Of a stretch of DNA of 64,000 bases, positions 16,827 to 25,164 are shown piece after piece (the stretch's first letter is position 1; every line of letters begins with the position of its first letter). The stretch is from assembly GCF_029024305.1 (NCBI RefSeq), contig NZ_CP118974.1, forward strand, positions 496,001 through 560,000, in the 5' to 3' direction. The DNA comes from Mammaliicoccus vitulinus. Its GTDB lineage: Bacteria; Bacillota; Bacilli; Staphylococcales; Staphylococcaceae. The position numbers and the translations under genes were made by a program. Under the pieces are notes generated by a model. That model did not search any database, was not told the DNA's origin, and saw nothing but the letters and a program-made list of their open reading frames with translations.

Positions 16827-18038
16827 ATGTTTTTGAAATTATTTCAAATAAAAAATTATAAACTCTTTTTAATAAATATGGGTTTATTAGGAATGGCTAT
16901 TGCTATAACAGTACCATTTTTAGTGTTATATGCGACTCAACATTTAGGCATGACAAAAGGCCAGTATGGCTTGTTAATGGCGTTAGCTGCTGGTGCATCA
17001 TTTACAGTGAACTCAATTGTTGCAAGGTATTCAGATAGTGGGAAAATAAACCGTAAATATCTCATCATTACTGCACTTATAATGGGTGCGCTATGTTTCT
17101 CTATTTATTTCTACATACATACAATTTGGATATTCATTGTTTTATATGCAATGTTTCAAGGACTTGCTGCACCTGCAATGCCTCAAATGTATGCCTCTGC
17201 ACGTGAATCTATAAATGAATCCTCTTATAAGGATAGAAGTATATTTGCAAATACCGTTTTGCGATCAACATTTTCATTAGGATTTTTATTTGGACCATTA
17301 ATCGGGACAGTATTGCTCGGTATATTAGGATATGATGGCTTGTTTGGTGGAACGATGTCATTATTTTTAACCGTTTTAGTCTTATTGATCATTTTTTATA
17401 AAGAACCTAAAAAAATTATTAACAACGCAATCGGAAACTTTCCAGAAAGGAAAGCACCAAATTTAATATATGAACCAACATTATTGATACCTTTTTTAGC
17501 GTTTATTCTATTACATGTTGGGCAATGGATGTATACATTAAATATGCCATTGTATGTTACAGAGTATTTGAAAGATGATGAATCACATGTGGGCTTTTTA
17601 GCAAGTTTATGTGCTGGATTAGAAGTGCCATTTATGATTATTTTAGGCATTATTGCAAGTAAATTTAAAACTAAAACATTGCTCATGGTCGGTTCAATAT
17701 TCGGCTTCGGTTATTACTTTAGTATAGGCGTGTTTGATAGTTTTGTAGCCATGTTAATTGGGCAATTAGCATTAGCATTTTTCTTAGCCATTTTACTTGG
17801 ATTAGGTATCAGCTATTTCCAAGACATTTTACCAGAATTTCCAGGATATGCTTCAACATTATTTGCGAATGCAATGGTGATCGGGCAATTAGGCGGAAAT
17901 TTACTCGGTGGTTATATGAGTGATATAGTAGGTTTAGGAAATGTGTTCTTCGTATCAAGTTTATCTATTGGAGTAGCATTCATATTATTAATTTTTACAG
18001 TAGAACATTCAACACAAAAAGAAGCTAAAATAAGTTAG
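16827..18038 (+). CDS. MFS exporter, sugar efflux (SET)-like
   Basis: 403 residues with twelve predicted helices. MFS motif A is degenerate (SIVARYSDSGKINRKY). The second half contains YFQDILPEFPGYASTLFANA and GQLGGNLLGGY, which resemble the sugar efflux transporter (SetA/B) subgroup. The substrate is unknown. AGAGGAAG ribosome site. The DUF456 gene follows 10 bases later, so the two are probably co-transcribed. Confidence 0.75.
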   Translation: MFLKLFQIKNYKLFLINMGLLGMAIAITVPFLVLYATQHLGMTKGQYGLLMALAAGASFTVNSIVARYSDSGKINRKYLIITALIMGALCFSIYFYIHTIWIFIVLYAMFQGLAAPAMPQMYASARESINESSYKDRSIFANTVLRSTFSLGFLFGPLIGTVLLGILGYDGLFGGTMSLFLTVLVLLIIFYKEPKKIINNAIGNFPERKAPNLIYEPTLLIPFLAFILLHVGQWMYTLNMPLYVTEYLKDDESHVGFLASLCAGLEVPFMIILGIIASKFKTKTLLMVGSIFGFGYYFSIGVFDSFVAMLIGQLALAFFLAILLGLGISYFQDILPEFPGYASTLFANAMVIGQLGGNLLGGYMSDIVGLGNVFFVSSLSIGVAFILLIFTVEHSTQKEAKIS

Positions 18039-18048
18039 GAGTAAAATT

Positions 18049-18531
18049 ATGACAACAATTAGTTGGTTATTAATTATATTAATGTTTGCCATTGCTTTTA
18101 TCGGCTTAATCAAACCCATCATTCCATCAGTATTATTTTTATGGGTAGGTTATTTTATATATCATTTTGCTATCGATTCAAGTAAATTATCATGGGTTTT
18201 CTGGACAGTAATGGTGCTATTCACTATATTTATGATACTTTCCGATATCATTATGAATAGCTATTTCGTGAAGAAATTTGGTGGATCTAAACTAGGAGAA
18301 ACAATGGCAGCAGTTGGTGTCATTATTGGTTGTTTCGTATTCCCACCGTTTGGTATTATCCTCGTACCGTTTGTATTAGTATTCGTTACTGAAATAATTC
18401 AAAAAAGCGATATAACAGCCGCTACAAATGCAAGTATCGGCTCATTACTCGGATTCTTAACAAGTTCGATTGCTAAAGCATTAATCATGATCGTTATGAT
18501 TATATGGTTCTTTATCGATATTATATTTTAA
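18049..18531 (+). CDS. DUF456 family small membrane protein
   Basis: The 160-residue protein has four to five hydrophobic helices, an early GLIKPIIPSVLFLWVG segment and the Gly-rich KFGGSKLGETMAAVGVIIG motif typical of DUF456. Function unknown. TAGGAG ribosome site. The stop codon is immediately followed by the left end of the IS3-family element, so the natural terminator, if any, has been displaced. Confidence 0.75.
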   Translation: MTTISWLLIILMFAIAFIGLIKPIIPSVLFLWVGYFIYHFAIDSSKLSWVFWTVMVLFTIFMILSDIIMNSYFVKKFGGSKLGETMAAVGVIIGCFVFPPFGIILVPFVLVFVTEIIQKSDITAATNASIGSLLGFLTSSIAKALIMIVMIIWFFIDIIF

Positions 18532-18640
18532 TAAAAAACCCCATTCGTTGGATGTGCGCTAACCCCATGATGTGGGAGTAAAATAAAAACACTTTCGTTG
18601 AATTCATATTAAAATGAATTTATACGGAGGTGTTTTTTCT

Positions 18641-18955
18641 ATGAAAAGAGTGGCATATTCAGTTGAAACAAAATATAAAGTAGTAGAAATGAAACTTAAA
18701 GGATATAGTACAAGAGAAATAATGGATGCTTTAAATATTAAAAATGAATCTCAAGTTAAAGTGTGGTGGAAATGGTATAGAAATGGGGAAACACATAGAT
18801 TCAATCAACAAGTAGGTAAACAATATTCCTACGGAAAAGGAAATGAAGAATTGAGTACTGTTGAGACGCTAAAAATTGAATTAAAGCGCAAAGAAGTAGA
18901 AAATGAAATTTTAAAAAAGTACAAGGAATTGGAAAGGAAGTGGTCCCAGAGGTAG
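18641..18955 (+). CDS. IS3-family transposase OrfA (HTH protein)
   Basis: 104 residues. A helix-turn-helix (YSTREIMDALNIKNESQVKVWW) is followed by a leucine-zipper-like coiled coil (ETLKIELKRKEVENEILKKY), as in IS150-group OrfA proteins. ATG 18641 has GGAGG upstream; the in-frame ATG 18614 does not. The end overlaps orfB in the -1 frame. Confidence 0.9.
   Translation: MKRVAYSVETKYKVVEMKLKGYSTREIMDALNIKNESQVKVWWKWYRNGETHRFNQQVGKQYSYGKGNEELSTVETLKIELKRKEVENEILKKYKELERKWSQR
18913..18919 (+). promoter_or_regulatory. Programmed -1 frameshift heptamer A AAA AAG
   Basis: In the orfA frame the codons read TTA AAA AAG, so the heptamer is correctly phased for -1 slippage. The orfB frame (offset 299 bases from orfA start, i.e. 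-1) is open from here. The fusion product OrfAB would be the active transposase. Confidence 0.85.
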
Positions 18956-19782
18956 TTGTTGAATTAGTAAATGAATTGAAATCTAAATATACAGTGAAAG
19001 TCATTTTAGAAACTTTAGATATTCCAAAATCAAATTATTACAGATGGAAAAACAAAGATTTCAGTATATCTGAGGATGAACGAGAAATTATAGAACTATG
19101 TAAGAAACATCGTTTTACATATGGTTATAGAAAAATAACTGCCTTGTTAAATAGAAAAAATAATAAACCAATTAATCACAAAAAAGTACAAAGGATTATG
19201 CAAAAACATAATTTAAATTGTAAAGTACGAATGAAAAAATCGAAAAGACCAGGGAATGCATATTATAAAACACATAATCTATTAAATAGAAACTTCAAAG
19301 CAGAGAAACCTTTAGAAGTACTTTTAACAGATATCACTTATTTACCCTTCGGGAATACAATGTTGTATCTTTCATCTATCATGGATGCTTACAATGGTGA
19401 AATTGTGGCATATAAAATCGGTAATAAACAAAATCAAGAATTAGTAAATGAGACATTAAAACAACTTCAATTGGAACCAGGTACTATATTACATAGTGAT
19501 CAAGGAAGTGTGTATACTTCTTATGAATACTATGCCCTATGTACAGAAAAAGGCATTACCAGAAGCATGTCCCGTAAGGGAACGCCAGCTGATAATGCCC
19601 CAATAGAATGTTTTCATGCCTCTCTAAAGTGTGAAACATTCTACTTAAACAGTGAGCTTAGAAGCTCTAATACCATTGTAATAGATATTGTCGAAAATTA
19701 CATTGAAAACTATAATAAAGTTAGAATTCAACAAAAACTAGGCTACTTATCCCCTATAGAATATAGGAAATTAGCAGCCTAG
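18940..19782 (+). CDS. IS3-family transposase OrfB (DDE integrase core)
   Basis: 280 residues if read from GTG 18940, but probably made mainly as an OrfAB fusion. An HTH_21-like region (KHRFTYGYRKITALLNRK) precedes the rve integrase core. The DDE triad is complete: LLTDITYLPFG, ILHSDQGSVYTS and APIECFHASLK, with the final D-E spacing typical of IS3. The C-terminal YNKVRIQQKLGYLSPIEYR is the usual IS150-group ending. No disabling mutation is visible. Confidence 0.92.
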   Translation: MVPEVVVELVNELKSKYTVKVILETLDIPKSNYYRWKNKDFSISEDEREIIELCKKHRFTYGYRKITALLNRKNNKPINHKKVQRIMQKHNLNCKVRMKKSKRPGNAYYKTHNLLNRNFKAEKPLEVLLTDITYLPFGNTMLYLSSIMDAYNGEIVAYKIGNKQNQELVNETLKQLQLEPGTILHSDQGSVYTSYEYYALCTEKGITRSMSRKGTPADNAPIECFHASLKCETFYLNSELRSSNTIVIDIVENYIENYNKVRIQQKLGYLSPIEYRKLAA

Positions 19783-19869
19783 AAAATAGTGTTTTTATTG
19801 AGCTCCCTTAGTAAGGGTGCAGTGCCGATGTCCAACAGATGGGGTTTTATAAATGAACGTAAGTATTAT

Positions 19870-21168
19870 TTAGTTTCCTTCTTTCATGTCTTTTTCAATT
19901 TCTTCTTTAGATTCTCCACTCTCTTCTAAAACCATTTTCCGGTCATACATTTTAAAGAATGGGAAATAAATAATGACAGACACAGCTATATTAAACAAGA
20001 CAAGAATAATGGCACGCCAATCGCCTCCTGTTGCTAAATATGCACCGATTGGAGCTGGTAGTGTCCATGGCGCCATTACGCTTGTTGCATTGACGAGCCC
20101 AAGCCATGTTGCGATATAGGTAATGATTGTTAATACGATTGGTATGATTATAAATGGTATAACCATAATTGGGTTTAATACGATTGGTAAACCGAAAATG
20201 ACCGGTTCATTTATATTAAATAAAGATGGAATTGATACGGCTTTGCCGAATTTCTTCAAGAACTGAGATTTTGCAAATAATAATATACAGATGACCAGTC
20301 CTAATGTTGCTCCGGCTCCTCCAATCCACACGAACCACTGGAAGAATGTCTCAGGTGCTATATGTGGTAAAGGTTCTCCAGCTGCATGTGCTTCTGCATT
20401 TTTAGCTAAATAAACTTCCCATAATGGACGTTCAATCGTACCAACAATTGACATACCATGAATACCAAATGACCAAAAAAATGTTGTTAAGAATACAGGT
20501 ACTAATACACCTGGTAATGTGTCACCTGCAAAGACGAGTGGACCTACAATTTTATCTACAAGCATATGTAAATCGAGTTGGAATGCAACTGTAATAATAC
20601 TCATTGCACCGAGTACAAAGACTACAGGAATTAAAGATTCAAACGAGCGACTAACGGACGGTGGTACTTGAGGTGGCATCTTAATGGTAATGTTTTTATT
20701 TTTACACAATCTATATGTTTCGACAGAAAAAATGGCAACGAACATTGCGACGAATAAACCATGGCCGCCTAAGTTAGTCATAGGTAAGACGAAACCTAAA
20801 TCTTTATCCATTGTCGGAGATATCGTTAATAAGAAAGCTGCTGTAGATAATTGTGCTGCTGACAATGGATCTAAATCATATGACTTTGCGAGATTATAAC
20901 CTATGCCGAAGACAATGTATAAACTCATGATGAACATTGTCATTCTATAAGGAATTAAAATTTGTTCTGCATGTGCTGTTGCCCACTGAGTGATTGCCCA
21001 CGATTCTGGAAGTGGAGGCGTTGCAAATATTAAAAAGAATGAACCGAAAATGATGAATGGGAGTGCTGAAATGACCCCGTCACGGATAGCAAGTAAATGA
21101 CGTTGATTGGAAAGCTTTGTCATTGGACCCGACAGTTTACTTTCCATCCAAGTAGCAAAGTTATTCAC
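19870..21168 (-). CDS. PTS lactose/cellobiose-type EIIC permease
   Basis: 432 residues, polytopic. FLIFATPPLPESW near residue 50, the GMSIVGTIERPLWEVYL region, and PSLFNINEPVIFGLPIVLNP near residue 315 (the substrate-binding NEP motif) mark the CelB/LicC family. It should translocate and phosphorylate a disaccharide with the separate EIIB and EIIA encoded divergently after the MupG-like gene. The start is GTG after AAGGGGG. A cre-like site lies about 20 bp upstream. The IS3 element lies just beyond its stop. Confidence 0.9.
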   Translation of the reverse strand: MNNFATWMESKLSGPMTKLSNQRHLLAIRDGVISALPFIIFGSFFLIFATPPLPESWAITQWATAHAEQILIPYRMTMFIMSLYIVFGIGYNLAKSYDLDPLSAAQLSTAAFLLTISPTMDKDLGFVLPMTNLGGHGLFVAMFVAIFSVETYRLCKNKNITIKMPPQVPPSVSRSFESLIPVVFVLGAMSIITVAFQLDLHMLVDKIVGPLVFAGDTLPGVLVPVFLTTFFWSFGIHGMSIVGTIERPLWEVYLAKNAEAHAAGEPLPHIAPETFFQWFVWIGGAGATLGLVICILLFAKSQFLKKFGKAVSIPSLFNINEPVIFGLPIVLNPIMVIPFIIIPIVLTIITYIATWLGLVNATSVMAPWTLPAPIGAYLATGGDWRAIILVLFNIAVSVIIYFPFFKMYDRKMVLEESGESKEEIEKDMKEGN

Positions 21169-21187
21169 GAAAAAGTCCCCCTTCGTT

Positions 21188-21201
21188 TGTAAGCGTTTCG
21201 A
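21188..21201. promoter_or_regulatory. Candidate CcpA cre site in PTS divergent region
   Basis: TGTAAGCGTTTCGA on the plus strand. One half (TGTAAGCG) is perfect and two positions deviate in the other. Location between the EIIC and MupG-like genes fits catabolite control of both. Confidence 0.55.
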
Positions 21202-21278
21202 TTTTGTTATAGTATAAACTAAATAGATAAAATATTCAAAATAATAAAAAAATTATTATATAACGAATGGAAGTGATA

Positions 21279-22379
21279 ATGATGAGACGCTTAGGAATAT
21301 CTTTGTATCCAGGAAAATCTAATGAAGCTGAAGATATACAATACCTTGAAATAGCGCATGAGTATGGATTTTCTAGAGTTTTTACGAATTTATTGCAATT
21401 AACAGAGGAGAATAAATCGACTTTATTACCTACTATTGAAAAAACGATACAATATGCCAAAAATTTAAACTTTGAAATATTTATTGATGTAGCACCAAGA
21501 ACATTTAAAGTACTAGGTATTGAACCTACTGATTTAACTTTTTTTAATGAGTTAGGTGTTGATGGTATTAGACTTGATGAAGGCGTTGGGGCTAAAGAGA
21601 CAAGCGACATGACGTACAATCCTTATGGCATTATGATTGAGCTGAATATGAGTGTGATGAATCACTACTTAGATAACGTGATGGATTTTGAACCTAATCG
21701 AGCATGCTTAGTAGGGTGTCATAATTTTTATCCTCATCGATATGCAGGAATAAGTGAATCATTCTTTCTAGAAGGTAGCCAAAAATTTAAAAAGTATGGT
21801 CTCAGAACTGCAGCATTTGTTTCAAGTGAGATCGCTGAATTCGGACCTTGGCCAATTACAGAAGGCTTACCAACATTAGAAGAACATAGGGGCTTGCCGA
21901 TTTCTACACAAGCTCAATATTTATGGGCGACAGGTCTCATTGACGACGTGATTATTAGTAATTGTTACCCTTCAAGAGAAGAATTAAAAATGGTTAGCAA
22001 TTTAAAAGATGAACCAATCACATTTGATGCAAAATTATTTGATGATATTACAGATTTAGAAAGAAAAATTGTAACTGAAGAAGCACATTTTTATAGAGGT
22101 GATGTTAGTGATTATATGATTCGTTCTACTCAAAGTAGAGTGAAATATAAATCAGAATCATTTCCAGTTCATCATACGATTGCAATTAAAAGAGGAGATA
22201 TATTGATTGATAATGAAGCATACGGACAATATAAAGGAGAATTACAAATTGCTTTGAAGCCTATGATTAACACTGGACAAGTTAATTTAATTGGTAGAAT
22301 CGCGCCTCATGATTTGCAATTACTCAATTATTTAAAACCGTGGGCGTTCTTTAAATTTAATATTCAGGAGATGGTGTAA
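21279..22379 (+). CDS. MupG-like 6-phospho-glycosidase (DUF871 family)
   Basis: About 366 residues with a TIM-barrel N-terminal part (LGISLYPGKSNEAEDIQYL, FIDVAPRTFKVLG, VDGIRLDEG, LVGCHNFYPHRY) and a smaller cyclophilin-like C-terminal domain (about 250-366; HHTIAIKRGDILIDNEAYGQ). DUF871 includes MupG of S. aureus, which cleaves 6-phospho-MurNAc from muropeptide-derived disaccharides. Here it lies with lactose-type EIIB/EIIA/EIIC rather than with murP/murQ, and no MurNAc-6P etherase is nearby. The phosphodisaccharide may therefore differ. ATG 21279 or 21282 follows GGAAGTG; the upstream ATG 21267 overlaps that site. The stop abuts the EIIB start. Confidence 0.85.
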   Translation: MMRRLGISLYPGKSNEAEDIQYLEIAHEYGFSRVFTNLLQLTEENKSTLLPTIEKTIQYAKNLNFEIFIDVAPRTFKVLGIEPTDLTFFNELGVDGIRLDEGVGAKETSDMTYNPYGIMIELNMSVMNHYLDNVMDFEPNRACLVGCHNFYPHRYAGISESFFLEGSQKFKKYGLRTAAFVSSEIAEFGPWPITEGLPTLEEHRGLPISTQAQYLWATGLIDDVIISNCYPSREELKMVSNLKDEPITFDAKLFDDITDLERKIVTEEAHFYRGDVSDYMIRSTQSRVKYKSESFPVHHTIAIKRGDILIDNEAYGQYKGELQIALKPMINTGQVNLIGRIAPHDLQLLNYLKPWAFFKFNIQEMV

Positions 22380-22682
22380 ATGAAAAAAATACTATTAGTT
22401 TGTTCAGCAGGTATGTCGACAAGTATGTTAGTTAAGAAGATGCAAGAAACAGCAGATAAAGAAGGAAAAGACTATGAGATTGAGGCTTTAGCTTTATCCG
22501 AAGCAGAATCTAAGATTGATGATGTAAATGTTATTTTACTTGGGCCACAAGTGAGATTTCAAAAAGCACAAGTAGAAAAAGTCACGAACGGTAAAGTTCC
22601 AGTAGATGTTATAGATATGCAACAGTATGGCATGATGGATGGAGAAAGTGTGTTGAAACATGCTGAAAGCTTAATGGAATAA
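22380..22682 (+). CDS. PTS lactose/cellobiose-type EIIB
   Basis: 100 residues: the KKILLVCSAGMSTSMLVKKM P-loop holds the phospho-accepting Cys8, and LLGPQVRFQ is the second conserved loop. It passes phosphate from EIIA to the sugar via EIIC. It begins directly after the MupG-like stop and ends 9 bases before the EIIA start. Confidence 0.95.
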   Translation: MKKILLVCSAGMSTSMLVKKMQETADKEGKDYEIEALALSEAESKIDDVNVILLGPQVRFQKAQVEKVTNGKVPVDVIDMQQYGMMDGESVLKHAESLME

Positions 22683-22691
22683 GGTGATAAT

Positions 22692-23006
22692 ATGGAGAAA
22701 TATGAACAAATAGCTTTTCAAATTATAACGCATGTAGGTATGGCTAAGAGTACTTATATGCAAGCTATTAAAGAAGCTAAAGATGGTAACTTTAAAGAAT
22801 CTGAAGATTTAATTGTTGAAGGCAATCAATTTTTAGTTGATGGTCATAAAGTGCATAAAGATTTAATTCAATCAGAAGCTAGTGGAGAAACAATACCGCT
22901 AAATCTCTTACTGATGCATGCAGAAGATCAACTTATTTCCACAGAAGTTATTAAAGAAATGGCAAAAGAATTAATCTATGTTCATCAAAATTACGTAAAA
23001 AAATAA
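22692..23006 (+). CDS. PTS lactose/cellobiose-type EIIA
   Basis: 104-residue three-helix protein. The phospho-His lies in LLLMHAEDQLIS near residue 76, and VGMAKSTYMQAIKEAKDGNF is the conserved first hairpin. With EIIB and the divergent EIIC it completes a three-subunit transporter. TAAGGTG ribosome site. No terminator was seen before the SDR gene 65 bases on, so read-through is possible. Confidence 0.93.
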   Translation: MEKYEQIAFQIITHVGMAKSTYMQAIKEAKDGNFKESEDLIVEGNQFLVDGHKVHKDLIQSEASGETIPLNLLLMHAEDQLISTEVIKEMAKELIYVHQNYVKK

Positions 23007-23070
23007 TTGTCATAGTTAGAATATATATTTCTGGGTAAAAGAAATAGAATAAACAAAAGGAGTATATACA

Positions 23071-23937
23071 ATGTCGAATAGAATTCTAGCAATCACTGGT
23101 CCAACATCAGGTATAGGTAAATCAACAGTTATAGAATTAGCAAATGACTATGACATTATTATCTTGTTGTGCAGAAATATAGAAAAAGGCGAACATTTGA
23201 AGACGCTATTAACAGAAGAGCATAAAAATATACAGGTAGAAGTCATAAAGTGTGACTTGTCAGATTTAGCAAATGTCATGAAAGCCGCTACACAAGTATT
23301 AGATCATTATCCACATATTGATTGTTTAATTAATAATGCAGGTGTAGTTTCAATAACGAGACAAAAAACGATAGACGGTTATGAACTAATGTTTGGTACA
23401 AATTATTTAGGTCACTTTTTATTAACGCATATGTTATTCGAGTCAATTATGAGAAGCCGTGATAAACAAATTATTATTGTCTCTTCTGGTGCGTATAAAT
23501 ATGCTCATATTGGTCATCATAACTTCAATTACCCATTAAGGTTTAATCCAATAAAATCATACAGTAGATCTAAGCTCGCAACTTTATATTTCATGCAAGA
23601 GTTGTATGAGCAGTTTCATCATTGTGGATTGAATGTGACTGCTATACATCCTGGAGCAGTCTCTACAAACTTAGGAAAAACTAAATATAACCAAAAATTT
23701 GGAGACTTTATTTATAAAATATTTGATTCCATGTTTGTATCTCCTAAAGAAGGTGCGATGTCTACAATTAAAGTGACTAAAGATAAGACTTTATTTAATG
23801 GAGCATATGTATATGAAGGTAAAGTAACAGAATTGGAGAACCAAGGCATGAATTATTATGACCGTAAGAGATTGATTCGTGAAACATTGGAAGCATTGCA
23901 GTTAGATCAATTTATGTATTTAAGTACAGATAAATAA
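23071..23937 (+). CDS. Short-chain dehydrogenase/reductase, retinol-dehydrogenase-like
   Basis: 288 residues with the classical SDR signatures: TGPTSGIGKST (dinucleotide loop), LINNAGVV, IIIVSSGAYK (Ser) and YSRSKLATL (Tyr/Lys), then HPGAVSTNLG. Arrangement and length resemble the retinol dehydrogenase/WWOX-like subgroup. The substrate is unknown. AAAGGAG ribosome site; it seems to be a separate unit after the PTS genes. Confidence 0.85.
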   Translation: MSNRILAITGPTSGIGKSTVIELANDYDIIILLCRNIEKGEHLKTLLTEEHKNIQVEVIKCDLSDLANVMKAATQVLDHYPHIDCLINNAGVVSITRQKTIDGYELMFGTNYLGHFLLTHMLFESIMRSRDKQIIIVSSGAYKYAHIGHHNFNYPLRFNPIKSYSRSKLATLYFMQELYEQFHHCGLNVTAIHPGAVSTNLGKTKYNQKFGDFIYKIFDSMFVSPKEGAMSTIKVTKDKTLFNGAYVYEGKVTELENQGMNYYDRKRLIRETLEALQLDQFMYLSTDK

Positions 23938-24051
23938 TGAATACGTTTACATTTAATATAGGTTACTCAATTTATTGTTTTCTTTTAAATTAAATTTTAT
24001 AATAGTTAGTATTGTAAGAATATTTCCAATATTAATAAAGGGATGAGATGT

Positions 24052-24894
24052 ATGAGCAAGCATTATATTTTATTAGCTGATTGTAAAGATGAAATCGGGA
24101 TTACATCACTAATATCAACAATTATAAAAGACACGAATTCAAATATATTTCATTTAGATCATTACACAGATGTACAAGAGAATGAAAATCATTTATATCT
24201 TCGTATTGAATTTGATAAGAATGATGAAGTGAAATCACTTTTAGAAAAAGAATTAACAACGAAAAATATCAACTTCCAAATATTTGATGCAGAAGAAAAA
24301 GTGAAAACTGCGCTTCTTGTTTCTAAAGAAGATCATGCGTTAAGTGAAATTATTTTGCGTGCAAATCGTCAGGAATTTCCGATTGAGATAAGCTGTGTGA
24401 TAAGCAATCATGAAAATAACCGTAAATTCGTTGAAGATTTGGGGATACCGTTTCATCATGTAAAAGTGACTAAAGAAACGAAACGTGAAAGCGAAGATGA
24501 AATTACGAGAATATGTGAAAGCTATGATGTAGATTTACTCGTACTAGCGAAATACATGCAAATTTTATCAGAAGTCTTTGTTGAAAGACATCATCTGAAA
24601 ATCATTAATATTCACCATTCATTCTTGCCGTCATTTATAGGTGCAAATCCGTATAAACAGGCATATACAAGAGGTGTGAAATTAATTGGGGCAACGAGTC
24701 ATTATGTTACTGAGGACTTAGATGCAGGTCCAATTATTGAACAAGATGTTGTAAGAGTTAATCACAGACACTCAGCACAAGATATGAAACATACTGGTAG
24801 ACATGTGGAATCTCAAGTACTAGCGAGAGCTGTACAGTGGCATTGTGAACATAAAGTGATTGTAAATGGAAATAAAACAGTCGTCTTTACATAA
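24052..24894 (+). CDS. purU: Formyltetrahydrofolate deformylase
   Basis: 280 residues: an N-terminal ACT domain (about 1-80) and a formyl-transferase-like hydrolase domain. The domain holds the catalytic set in IINIHHSFLPSF (Asn, His) and VTEDLDAGPIIEQD (Asp). The enzyme releases formate from 10-formyl-THF, balancing one-carbon pools and providing formate for PurT-type reactions where present. ATG 24052 follows AAAGGG at normal spacing; the in-frame ATG 24043 overlaps it. A formate dehydrogenase homologue is encoded 30 kb away, but no direct link is implied. Confidence 0.92.
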   Translation: MSKHYILLADCKDEIGITSLISTIIKDTNSNIFHLDHYTDVQENENHLYLRIEFDKNDEVKSLLEKELTTKNINFQIFDAEEKVKTALLVSKEDHALSEIILRANRQEFPIEISCVISNHENNRKFVEDLGIPFHHVKVTKETKRESEDEITRICESYDVDLLVLAKYMQILSEVFVERHHLKIINIHHSFLPSFIGANPYKQAYTRGVKLIGATSHYVTEDLDAGPIIEQDVVRVNHRHSAQDMKHTGRHVESQVLARAVQWHCEHKVIVNGNKTVVFT

Positions 24895-24904
24895 ATGACT
24901 GTTT

Positions 24905-24930
24905 AGCAGTGAGTAAATTTGATCACTGCT
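24905..24930 (+). repeat. AGCAGTGA hairpin, copy 1
   Basis: AGCAGTGA / TCACTGCT around a 10-nt loop, repeated almost identically at 25088-25113. The two copies bracket a terminator and a damaged palindromic element. Confidence 0.7.
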
Positions 24931-24935
24931 CAGAC

Positions 24936-24977
24936 TGCCAACAAAGTCACATAAAGTGAACTTGTTGGCGGTTTTTT
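24936..24977 (+). terminator. Terminator downstream of purU
   Basis: GCCAACAA stem paired with TTGTTGGCG, followed by six T. Confidence 0.75.
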
Positions 24978-25050
24978 AGTAAACAGCGTGATATGTTTTA
25001 AAATCTTGCTATTTTGTTCGTGCATGCCCGCGGAAAGCATGCGCATAAAA
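24978..25050 (-). repeat. Remnant of the palindromic element
   Basis: AGTAAACAGCGTGATATGTT and ATTTTGTTCGTGCATGC match the outer part of the reverse-oriented element, then the similarity stops and a short GCATGC palindrome follows. The rest of the element is lost. A CAAAGTC TAA GACTTTG hairpin follows at about 25059. Confidence 0.7.
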
Positions 25051-25087
25051 AAATGCTGGCAAAGTCTAAGACTTTGTCGACACATTG

Positions 25088-25118
25088 AGCAGTGAGTATA
25101 TTTGCTCACTGCTTTTTT
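25088..25118 (+). terminator. AGCAGTGAG hairpin with T run, copy 2
   Basis: AGCAGTGAG / CTCACTGCT stem with an 8-nt loop and six T. It is the second copy of the hairpin at 24905. Confidence 0.75.
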
Positions 25119-25164
25119 AGTTGTATAATATGTATAAAATACAATGAAATTTGGTGTGAAAATA

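Larger units (their letters stand above)
18535..19848 (+). mobile_element. IS3-family (IS150-group-like) insertion sequence, apparently intact
   Basis: About 1.31 kb. Imperfect terminal inverted repeats begin AAAACCCCAT and continue with GTTGGA at both ends (left AAAACCCCATTCGTTGGA, right read inward AAAACCCCATCTGTTGGA). ATAA flanks both sides (18531-18534 and 19849-19852), a plausible 4-bp target duplication, although A/T-rich ends make the exact boundary uncertain by a few bases. It holds overlapping orfA and orfB joined by a -1 frameshift signal. It is inserted between the DUF456 gene and the PTS EIIC gene without breaking either. Confidence 0.85.
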
